DNA from: an uncultured Brachyspira sp.
GTDB lineage: Bacteria; Spirochaetota; Brachyspiria; Brachyspirales; Brachyspiraceae
Length of the DNA: 5,221 nt
Direction of reading: 5' to 3'
Assembly: GCA_934725655.1 (NCBI GenBank)
Contig: CAKVCJ010000149.1
Span: 1 to 5,221, forward strand
This document shows, piece by piece, positions 1 to 5,221 of this stretch. Position 1 is the first letter of the stretch; every line of letters starts with the position of its first letter. A model generated the notes under the pieces. The model made no database searches and was not told where the DNA came from. It worked only from the letters and a program-made list of their open reading frames with translations. The translations under genes and the position numbers were made by a program.

Positions 1-59
1 GTACTGATTGCGGAGCTTGCGAAGCTGTTTGTCCTAGCAACGCTATACATCAAGCTTAA
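1..59 (+). CDS. 4Fe-4S ferredoxin, C-terminal end only (5' truncated by window)
   Basis: The third forward frame (complete codons from base 3) reads TDCGACEAVCPSNAIHQA and stops at TAA 57-59. CGAC followed by xxxCP is the last part of the ferredoxin motif CxxCxxCxxxCP. The first cysteine would fall on the codon just before base 3. The two visible bases of that codon (GT) fit TGT, so all four cluster ligands are probably present. The protein ends ten residues after the last cysteine, as in short clostridial-type 2[4Fe-4S] ferredoxins, where this would be the second cluster. Such proteins are soluble low-potential electron carriers, for example for pyruvate:ferredoxin oxidoreductase or hydrogenase in anaerobes. 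It could instead be the end of a larger enzyme with a C-terminal ferredoxin domain, because the N-terminal part is not visible. A hairpin terminator follows 21 bases later. Confidence 0.85.
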   Translation, partial: TDCGACEAVCPSNAIHQA

Positions 60-80
60 TGCTTAAGTAGGCATAAGTTT

Positions 81-114
81 GGGCGGGTCATTTATGATCT
101 GCCCTTTAATTTTT
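81..114 (+). terminator. Rho-independent-type terminator after the ferredoxin gene
   Basis: Bases 81-90 (GGGCGGGTCA) pair with 95-104 (TGATCTGCCC) in an uninterrupted 10-bp stem. Eight pairs are Watson-Crick and two are G-U (85 with 100, 87 with 98). The loop is TTTA (91-94). The stem is followed by TTTAATTTTT (105-114), a T-tract broken by two A. It is the most G+C-rich spot in an otherwise very AT-rich region. Orientation suits termination of the ferredoxin transcript. On the minus strand no T-run follows, so it does not look bidirectional. It ends one base before the recO ribosome binding site, so it might instead act as a leaky terminator or attenuator for recO. Confidence 0.8.
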
Positions 115-120
115 AAAAGG
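115..120 (+). promoter_or_regulatory. Ribosome binding site deciding the recO TTG start
   Basis: AAAAGG ends 8 bases before TTG at 129-131, a normal Shine-Dalgarno distance. In the recO frame the nearest upstream stop is TAA at 114-116, and no ATG or GTG lies between it and the TTG. The first in-frame ATG is about 114 codons downstream and would remove the N-terminal fold. The TTG is therefore the only credible start. Confidence 0.7.
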
Positions 121-128
121 AATTAAAT

Positions 129-914
129 TTGATAAAAAATTATGAGGCTTTTATATTATCATACAATAATTATAAAAACTCATCTATTATAGCTTCTTTT
201 CTCACACAAAAAAATATAATATCTTCTATATGCTATCAAGCTAAAAAAAACTCCAAAGCTTTCGGCTCTGATTTAGAAAGCATATCAAAACTCAATATAA
301 ATATATATGAAAAAAAATCTGACAGCCTCTCTGTATTAAAAGAGTCAAATATAATAAAAAATTATCATATCTTAGAAAAATCTATTTATTCATCATTAGC
401 AGTATTTTATATAAAAGAATTATTATTATATTTTGCAAAAGATTTTGATGAGAGATATTTTATTCTAATGGAAAAAACGCTATATTCTTTAGAAGAAAAT
501 GAAAAACAAAATGAAGATAATTTGAAATATTATATAAATATATTGTTAAGAGCCTTTGAAATAAAACTGCTTTATATAGCAGGGCTTTCTCCTTTGTTAG
601 ATAATTGTGTATTGTGTGAAAGAGAAGATGCAAATTATTATTCTATTAACGAAGGAGGTTTAGTTTGCAGCAATTGCAAAATAAATATAAAAGATGCTAT
701 AGAATTAAATTATAATGATATATTATTTATGAAATTAATAAAACATTCTTCTATGCTCGATATAGTAAACAGCAATGATATAATAAAGTTTTATAATAAC
801 TCAATAACTACAATAAGAGATATATTACAAAAATCAATATACAATCATATACATAGAGAATTAAAAAGCTTAAAAGTATTAGAAGAGATTTTATTTAGTG
901 ATAATAATATCTAA
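129..914 (+). CDS. recO: DNA recombination/repair mediator RecO
   Basis: RecO works with RecR (and RecF) to displace SSB from single-stranded DNA and load RecA in gap repair and recombination. The 261-residue length is normal for the family. Residues 1-80 fit the N-terminal OB-fold: YEAFILSYNNYKNSS corresponds to the usual start with an aliphatic strand and an acidic/small segment, then FLTQKNIISSICYQAKK matches the family's 'T..kG.i..iAkGa+' stretch. A helical region follows (85-155) with the typical segment FEIKLLYIAGLSPLLDNC. Four cysteines, C160-x2-C163 and C180-x2-C183, form the zinc-binding knuckles found in many RecO proteins. Start is TTG with a good ribosome binding site. The protein is unusually rich in I, N, K and Y. 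Its 3' end overlaps the convergent HAD gene by 24 bases. No promoter is evident between the upstream terminator and the start codon. Confidence 0.93.
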   Translation: MIKNYEAFILSYNNYKNSSIIASFLTQKNIISSICYQAKKNSKAFGSDLESISKLNINIYEKKSDSLSVLKESNIIKNYHILEKSIYSSLAVFYIKELLLYFAKDFDERYFILMEKTLYSLEENEKQNEDNLKYYINILLRAFEIKLLYIAGLSPLLDNCVLCEREDANYYSINEGGLVCSNCKINIKDAIELNYNDILFMKLIKHSSMLDIVNSNDIIKFYNNSITTIRDILQKSIYNHIHRELKSLKVLEEILFSDNNI

Positions 915-1565
915 AATTTGTTTAGTATTATCTGCTATGTATGTAGCGTCTCTAAACTCTTCATCATTTCCAAAACCATATCTCACAGCAATAGAATCAA
1001 ATCCCATATTTTTACTTCCTGCGATATCATCTATTCTGTCTCCAATCATAAGAGTTTCATTTTTATTAAAGTTTTCTTTAAGATAAGCCTCTTTTAAAAC
1101 ATCAAGTTTATTTTTTATAGCTCCTCCCAAAATAGCCCCATACATCTTAGTAAAATATTTATCTAAATCGAAATGCTTTATTATTCTAACAGCAGATTCT
1201 AAAGGCTTTGCAGTTGCTAAATATATATTAAAATTATTATTATGTAAAGTTTGTATTAAATCATATATTCCGTCATAAAGCGTACAATTTAAAAGCCCAT
1301 TGTTTCCATCATAATCTTCTCTATAATAGCTTATAAACTCCATAGCCTTATCTTGATCATCATAAATATATTTTTTAAAACTAATATCAAGAGGAGGGCC
1401 AATGAATTTTTTTAAAATATCATCTTCAGGCAAAATAATATTTAAATTAGGATAAATATCATTCATTTTATGTATCCCATATTTAACACCATTTATAATA
1501 CAATTAGCAGAATCTGTAATAGTACCATCTAAATCGAATAGAATATTTTTATATTTACTTTTCAT
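891..1565 (-). CDS. HAD-superfamily phosphatase (Gph/PpaX-like, COG0546 type)
   Basis: This is a 224-residue soluble phosphatase of the haloacid dehalogenase superfamily, which uses an Asp nucleophile and Mg2+ to hydrolyse small phosphomonoesters or pyrophosphate. All four motifs are visible. Motif I is DLDGT at 11-15 (nucleophile D11, general acid D13). Motif II is T118 in LATAKP. Motif III is a lysine at K151 or K153. Motif IV is GDRIDD at 175-180. The segment between motifs I and II (about 20-100) is a helical C1 cap containing FIGPPL (54-59), typical of the phosphoglycolate phosphatase/PpaX-like group. The true substrate cannot be read from sequence: phosphoglycolate, PPi, a nucleotide or a sugar phosphate are all possible. 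ATG overlaps the stop of the NIF3 gene (TAATG), with GGAAAGA just upstream inside the NIF3 coding sequence, so the two are probably translationally coupled. It is the last visible gene of the minus-strand operon. Confidence 0.9.
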   Translation of the reverse strand: MKSKYKNILFDLDGTITDSANCIINGVKYGIHKMNDIYPNLNIILPEDDILKKFIGPPLDISFKKYIYDDQDKAMEFISYYREDYDGNNGLLNCTLYDGIYDLIQTLHNNNFNIYLATAKPLESAVRIIKHFDLDKYFTKMYGAILGGAIKNKLDVLKEAYLKENFNKNETLMIGDRIDDIAGSKNMGFDSIAVRYGFGNDEEFRDATYIADNTKQILDIIITK

Positions 1566-1574
1566 TATCTTTCC
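1563..1574 (-). promoter_or_regulatory. TAATG stop-start overlap with internal ribosome binding site (NIF3 to HAD)
   Basis: Read on the minus strand, GGAAAGA (1574-1568) is followed directly by TAATG (1567-1563). TAA closes the NIF3 gene and ATG opens the HAD gene, sharing one base. GGA lies 6 bases from the ATG. This layout is typical of translational coupling, in which a ribosome finishing the first gene restarts on the second, and it implies coordinated amounts of the two proteins. Confidence 0.75.
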
Positions 1575-2539
1575 ACAAATATATATCCTGAAGCAGGAAG
1601 TATTTCAAAACTTTTTTTAGCTTTTTCTTTTATAGCCTTAAAAAGCAAATTAAGCCCCAAACTATCACTCGCCATATGCCCCGCACAAACAATATTAATA
1701 TTATACTTTTTGCACTCTTCTATATGATTATCAGATAAATGCATCACAACCAAAGTTCCAACACCAGCATTAGCTAAAGCAGCAATCATACCAATATCGA
1801 ATGAAGCCCCGCCTGTCATATCCACAATAACCTTTCCTGCCCTATTTTTTTCGCTTCCATTAAAAAGTTTAGGCGGATTATTATTCTTTGAAGATATTTT
1901 ATACTCTTCAATATCATTAAGCAAATCTAATATATCAGAAAGCTTATAAGGATTTTTTTCTTTTATAAGATTAGTTAAAAATGTTTCAACATGATTATCA
2001 GCAAATGTATGCATACACATATAATTAAGATTAAGAAGCTTAGCCGCTGCAACATCTCTATTATGATTGGAAGGAGAAACAGAACGTTCAACTCCATACA
2101 TTCTTTTATTAGTGAGCGCCTCAGAAACATTTATATTAACACCATTAAGATAGTTCTTATCAATCTGCATAGCTATCACTTCATAAAACTTAGCATAAGC
2201 ATATCCATTTGGATGATGAGTAACAATTAAATCTATTTTTGCATTTTTTTCATTTAACCTGTCTGCAAGCAAAAGCTCAGAAGTTTGCATATCAATACCG
2301 CAAAATATCTTTTTTATATCTCTGTCTTCTGCAATATTTAATATTCTGCTGTCAGCATATGGATTAAACAAATTATCCTTATCAAAATACTCTTTTTTTC
2401 TTTTGTCTTTTATAGCCTCATAATCTTTTTTTACTATCTCAAGTTCTTTTTCTACAATATCTCTACCCCTCGGGTCAGCATCTATTGCACATTCTATAGC
2501 CGTCTTATAAAAATCATTTATATTAAAATACTTAGCCAA
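1565..2539 (-). CDS. NIF3-family (YbgI/DUF34-like) dinuclear-metal protein with N-terminal extension
   Basis: NIF3 proteins form ring-shaped hexamers with two metals per subunit. Their reaction is unsettled, and older labels such as 'GTP cyclohydrolase I type 2' are doubtful. The core begins near residue 76. Metal-ligand motifs appear in family order: VTHHP (H108, H109), HTFAD (H177 and D181, as in the usual HTxxD), and GHMASD (H288 and D292, where most members have HxxxE). About 107 residues separate D181 and H288, so there is no PII-like insert. Residues 1-75 are an extension absent from short NIF3 proteins. It contains DPRG (22-25), a charged helical stretch (26-52) and NPYADSRIL (59-67), and I believe a NIF3 subgroup shares it. 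Start is TTG with GGAG 8 bases upstream. It lies 15 bases after fapA and is in the same frame. Confidence 0.87.
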   Translation of the reverse strand: MAKYFNINDFYKTAIECAIDADPRGRDIVEKELEIVKKDYEAIKDKRKKEYFDKDNLFNPYADSRILNIAEDRDIKKIFCGIDMQTSELLLADRLNEKNAKIDLIVTHHPNGYAYAKFYEVIAMQIDKNYLNGVNINVSEALTNKRMYGVERSVSPSNHNRDVAAAKLLNLNYMCMHTFADNHVETFLTNLIKEKNPYKLSDILDLLNDIEEYKISSKNNNPPKLFNGSEKNRAGKVIVDMTGGASFDIGMIAALANAGVGTLVVMHLSDNHIEECKKYNINIVCAGHMASDSLGLNLLFKAIKEKAKKSFEILPASGYIFVER

Positions 2540-2547
2540 AATAAAAA

Positions 2548-2551
2548 CTCC
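2548..2551 (-). promoter_or_regulatory. Ribosome binding site deciding the TTG start of the NIF3 gene
   Basis: On the minus strand GGAG (2551-2548) ends 8 bases before TTG (2539-2537). In this frame the upstream codons run straight back to the fapA stop TAA (2557-2555) with no ATG or GTG between. TTG is therefore the only start that keeps the DPRG/NPYADSR extension. Confidence 0.72.
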
Positions 2552-2554
2552 AAA

Positions 2555-4522
2555 TTAAATGTCATTTTTCTTATCGTTTTTAGGCTCGCCTCTATATTTA
2601 TCAATCTGTATTAAGCCCTTATCCTCATAAAAAGTAACAGCTTTATAAGTTTGTCTAATATCAAACTCCGCACTTCCTATAATAAGTTTCACCCCAGCCA
2701 AAGCCTCTTTAGCTGCACTTATTGTAGAATCCACTTTTTCTATTTCCATTTGCTGAGATAAAGCCTCTCTTTCTAAAACAATTTCTTCTCTCCTGCTGTT
2801 AGCCTGCTCAAGCTGTTCTTTCAAACTTTGTAATTGCTCAGTTTTTTCATCATCCAATTTTCTCACCTTAGCAGCCTGTTCTAATGATTTAATATTTCTT
2901 TCTATCTCTTCTATAGCAGCATCAAGCTCCTCTTTTTCTTTATCCATAGCAGCAATATTTCTTCTTTTGGCAGGACTTACGCCAGTTTCTATAACAGTAT
3001 TTGTTCCAGAAGGAGAACCCAATACCTTACCATTAACTTCATACAAAGCTCTTAATACCCCTCCGCTCGCAGAAGCCCTCTTACCAGTAAGTATTATTCT
3101 ATTATCAGCATCTATATTAGAATTAAGTATAGCCTCAGTAACTACAACATTATTAGCAGATTCTACATTAGAGAACTGTATAAACTTTGCAATAACATCT
3201 CCCCCAGCTCTAACAAAACTATTCTCATTGCCTTGAATACCAAGTTTTACTATAATGTCTCCCTTAGCCTCAAGATCGCATTTACCAACAGTACCATTAA
3301 CCTCTATATTACCCTCAGCTTTTATAGAGAAATTATCATTAACGCTTCCCTTAACAAGCACACTTCCTATAAAATTAACATTACCAGTCTCAGGGCCAAC
3401 ATCTCCCGCAACTTCAAATACAGGCTCAACACTTAATAATTTACCCTTTAATAAAACCTGCCCATTTATGCCCGCAACTATATAATCGCCGTCTATAACA
3501 ACATTATCCCCAAGTATATCTTTTAAATCTATATCTTTTCCGTCTTTAGCCTCTATCTTCGTTCCTAAAACATTAATGCCATGCTCCCCTTCTGTAGCAG
3601 GAATCTTATGTGCTAACTTTTGTCCTTCAGATACATTTTCCACTATACTCAAATCCTTATAATCTATAGATTCATCTTCATCTATATATTTTGGTATAGC
3701 ATCTTTATTAACATTAACTAAATATTCTATCTTAGCATTCTGTCCAATCTTAGGATAAACCCCTTCAGCAGCAAGTATAGGAACATTAAAAGTACCCTCT
3801 TCCAAAAGCCTTGAAATATTATCTTCTTTTACGCCGAATGTAATTCCGCTATTTTCTAATAACTCCTTAGCATCCTGCAAATCAATCTCTCTTCCGCCAT
3901 TATTAGGCTTACTAACAGTAATATAAGCTTGCATATTATCTTCTGTAATAGTATATGTAATCTTAGCATTATACACAGATTTAGAAGGGTCCCAATCAGC
4001 TATCTTTACATACTCGCCTTTTTGTTCATGTAAAATTTCTTTAGCTAAATTAGAATCATAATGTTTAAGGCCTGCTTCTATTAATTTCTTTTCTAAAGCC
4101 TTCATATCTTCAATTCGAGTTCCGTCAGCAGTAGGAGGTGAAACCTTTAAAAATACGCCATCTCTTTTTACCCTTACTACTATGCTTGTATCTTTATCTA
4201 TAACAACATTATCATTACTTCCCATCTGCGAAGCAGTAGAATAATCAACCGTATGTCCATAAGTAATGCTGGATTTATCATATTTAATATGAGTATATCT
4301 TATTAAATAAGGATTGGAATGAAACTTTCTAAAAATACCAGTACTTCTATCTCTAATAATTTTGTAGGATAATTCATATACAGGGCATTGAAATATAGCA
4401 GCTGCCTGATGCATGCCGTCTTCTAAATTCTCAACTTCCAATTCTATAGAACGCGAATTTTGATTATTATAAATATCTTTGTAAAAATCGCTTTGTAAAA
4501 TTTTTCTTTTTAATTCATTCAT
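2555..4522 (-). CDS. fapA: FapA (DUF342) flagellar assembly protein A
   Basis: FapA proteins occur mostly in flagellated bacteria next to flagellar regulators. In Vibrio a FapA is reported to affect flagellation. The biochemical role here is unknown. This 655-residue protein has no signal peptide or membrane segment, so it is probably cytoplasmic. Residues 28-78 resemble a Jag_N-type domain (ELEVENLEDGMHQAA, then a YELSYKIIRDRSTGIF strand-turn). The middle (110-365) is the mixed alpha/beta part of DUF342. Residues 365-510 form a right-handed beta-helix of short rungs with repeated GDV/GSV/GNI/GDI turns and an Ala recurring at 402, 419, 439, 456, 472 and 492. Residues 523-605 are a charged coiled coil rich in E, K, L and Q. 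A short beta tail (FYEDKGLIQIDKYRGEP) follows. ATG has a strong ribosome binding site, AGGTGG, 6 bases upstream. The gene begins 13 bases after the sigma-factor stop. Confidence 0.9.
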   Translation of the reverse strand: MNELKRKILQSDFYKDIYNNQNSRSIELEVENLEDGMHQAAAIFQCPVYELSYKIIRDRSTGIFRKFHSNPYLIRYTHIKYDKSSITYGHTVDYSTASQMGSNDNVVIDKDTSIVVRVKRDGVFLKVSPPTADGTRIEDMKALEKKLIEAGLKHYDSNLAKEILHEQKGEYVKIADWDPSKSVYNAKITYTITEDNMQAYITVSKPNNGGREIDLQDAKELLENSGITFGVKEDNISRLLEEGTFNVPILAAEGVYPKIGQNAKIEYLVNVNKDAIPKYIDEDESIDYKDLSIVENVSEGQKLAHKIPATEGEHGINVLGTKIEAKDGKDIDLKDILGDNVVIDGDYIVAGINGQVLLKGKLLSVEPVFEVAGDVGPETGNVNFIGSVLVKGSVNDNFSIKAEGNIEVNGTVGKCDLEAKGDIIVKLGIQGNENSFVRAGGDVIAKFIQFSNVESANNVVVTEAILNSNIDADNRIILTGKRASASGGVLRALYEVNGKVLGSPSGTNTVIETGVSPAKRRNIAAMDKEKEELDAAIEEIERNIKSLEQAAKVRKLDDEKTEQLQSLKEQLEQANSRREEIVLEREALSQQMEIEKVDSTISAAKEALAGVKLIIGSAEFDIRQTYKAVTFYEDKGLIQIDKYRGEPKNDKKNDI

Positions 4523-4528
4523 AAAAAA

Positions 4529-4534
4529 CCACCT
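4529..4534 (-). promoter_or_regulatory. Strong ribosome binding site of fapA
   Basis: AGGTGG (4534-4529 on the minus strand) sits one base after the TAG stop of the sigma-factor gene (4538-4536) and 6 bases before the fapA ATG (4522-4520). It is the best Shine-Dalgarno match in the window. With no room for a separate promoter in the 13-base gap, fapA is expected to be expressed from the sigma-factor transcript. Confidence 0.75.
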
Positions 4535-4535
4535 A

Positions 4536-5221
4536 CTATAGTAATTGTTTCTTTATCTCTGAAAGACTGTATCTTAATTGCTGCACAGCCTTCGTATGAA
4601 GCTGAGATACCCTGCTCTCTGATACATCTAATACTTTCCCAATCTCTTTTAAAGTTAAATCTTCGTAATAATATAATATAAGAACACTTCTCTCTTTTTC
4701 AGGCAATTTATCTAAAGCCTCAACTATCTTCTTTTGCACATCCTTTCTCTCAACAAGATACTCAGGATTATTTTTATCGCTTGCCTTTAAAGTATCCATT
4801 ATAGATATCTCATCAGAATCATCGCCATGATACCATACTTCACTCAAAGAAGTAGTGGAAGCTTCTATAGAATATCTCATAGTTTCATTAATTTTACTCA
4901 AAGGTATTCCCATAGTATCCGCTATCTCTTGAGAATTAACATTTCGTCCTAACTTACTCTCTAAAAATTCCCTCGCTATTTCTATATCTTTTATCTCTCT
5001 TCTTATAGACCTCGGAAGTTTATCTATTTTTCTAAGCTCATCATAAATAGAGCCTTTTATTCTTGTTGTGGCATAAGTCTTAAACTTCACTTCTTTATTA
5101 GGATCATACTTATCTATAGCATCTATCAAACCTAAAGCACCATAACCTACTAAATCATCAAATTCTATATCACGAGTAGCTTTCATATTAAAGTTTATTT
5201 GATTAGCAACATATTTAACCA
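4536..5221 (-). CDS. fliA: RNA polymerase sigma-28 factor, FliA/WhiG family (5' end outside window)
   Basis: This is an alternative sigma factor of the flagellar/motility class that directs RNA polymerase to late flagellar promoters. The frame stays open to the window edge: before the internal ATG at 5186-5184 come codons for VKYVANQINFN, matching the family's 'LVKYVA.RI' segment. That ATG has no ribosome binding site and is not the start. About 30 N-terminal residues are probably missing. Numbered from the internal Met, FDDLVGYGALGLIDAIDKYDP (9-29) and FKTYATTRIKGSIYDELR (35-52) are region 2 including -10 recognition. Region 3 spans about 60-110 (LPRSIRREI, then SQEIADTMGI). Region 4 spans 150-210 with the helix-turn-helix LKEIGKVLDVSESRVSQLH (179-197) that reads the -35 element. 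Stop is TAG. It is the first visible gene of an operon with fapA. Spirochaetes sometimes label it whiG. Confidence 0.93.
   Translation of the reverse strand, partial: VKYVANQINFNMKATRDIEFDDLVGYGALGLIDAIDKYDPNKEVKFKTYATTRIKGSIYDELRKIDKLPRSIRREIKDIEIAREFLESKLGRNVNSQEIADTMGIPLSKINETMRYSIEASTTSLSEVWYHGDDSDEISIMDTLKASDKNNPEYLVERKDVQKKIVEALDKLPEKERSVLILYYYEDLTLKEIGKVLDVSESRVSQLHTKAVQQLRYSLSEIKKQLL

Noticed and set aside
17..49. TTGCGA ... TATACA as a possible promoter for recO
   Set aside because: The spacing is 21 bases, well above the usual 16-18. It lies within the ferredoxin motif codons, and the hairpin terminator stands between it and recO.
861..880. AAGCTT palindrome in an A-rich run near the end of recO, as a terminator for the HAD gene
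   Set aside because: Symmetry is limited to six bases with no loop, and no strong stem plus T-tract can be drawn.
898..1086. Forward-strand open frame across the recO end and the HAD gene
   Set aside because: It is antisense to HAD motif IV, whose conserved residues explain the sequence. No ribosome binding site or family resemblance is seen.
1991..2230. Forward-strand open frame opposite the NIF3 gene
   Set aside because: It is antisense to the conserved metal-site region of NIF3, has no plausible ribosome binding site and encodes an I/S/H-rich sequence with no recognisable domain.
2967..3485. Forward-strand open frames opposite the FapA beta-helix region
   Set aside because: They lie wholly antisense to a clear DUF342 gene, lack ribosome binding sites and recognisable motifs, and are low-complexity products of the repetitive rungs on the other strand.
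5184..5186. Internal ATG as the start of the sigma factor
   Set aside because: No ribosome binding site precedes it, and the frame continues upstream with codons matching the conserved FliA/WhiG segment VKYVA, so the gene starts beyond the window.
5189..5215. TAAAGTTT on the + strand, resembling the -35 half of a sigma-28 promoter
   Set aside because: It lies inside the sigma-factor coding sequence on the opposite strand. The bases 11 positions later (AACATATT) do not resemble the GCCGATAA half, and no forward gene follows.

Overview
This AT-rich window most resembles a low-GC flagellated spirochaete, and Brachyspira is my best guess. The evidence is the strong bias to A/T-ending codons, proteins rich in I, K, N and Y, and a flagellar-type sigma factor directly followed by a FapA (DUF342) gene, an arrangement I associate with spirochaete flagellar regulatory loci. 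The genus is an inference that only a homology search can settle.

Layout. Bases 1-59 (+) are the last codons of a 4Fe-4S ferredoxin. It is followed at 81-114 by a rho-independent-type hairpin. recO (129-914, +) starts at a TTG only 14 bases after that hairpin's T-tract. All remaining genes are on the minus strand and point toward recO. In transcription order they are a 5'-truncated FliA/WhiG-type sigma-28 factor (5221 to 4536), fapA (4522 to 2555), a NIF3-family protein (2539 to 1565) and a HAD-superfamily phosphatase (1565 to 891). The gaps are 13 bases, 15 bases and a 1-base overlap (TAATG), so these four genes almost certainly form one operon. Its last gene overlaps the 3' end of recO by 24 bases, tail to tail.

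How the genes work together. The sigma factor and FapA belong to motility control and assembly. The NIF3 and HAD proteins look like a translationally coupled pair of small metabolic or house-cleaning enzymes riding on the flagellar transcript. RecO is a RecA-loading recombination mediator and appears unrelated to the opposing operon. The ferredoxin is a redox carrier cut by the window edge.

I see no mobile element, CRISPR array, tRNA, rRNA or other RNA gene, and no stretch over 300 bases without a gene. I found no convincing new biological system. The most notable points are the flagellar-sigma/FapA/NIF3/HAD operon, a variant metal-ligand motif and conserved-looking N-terminal extension in the NIF3 protein, a Jag_N-like start on FapA, a terminator-like hairpin that leaves recO no obvious promoter, and the overlapping convergent gene ends.
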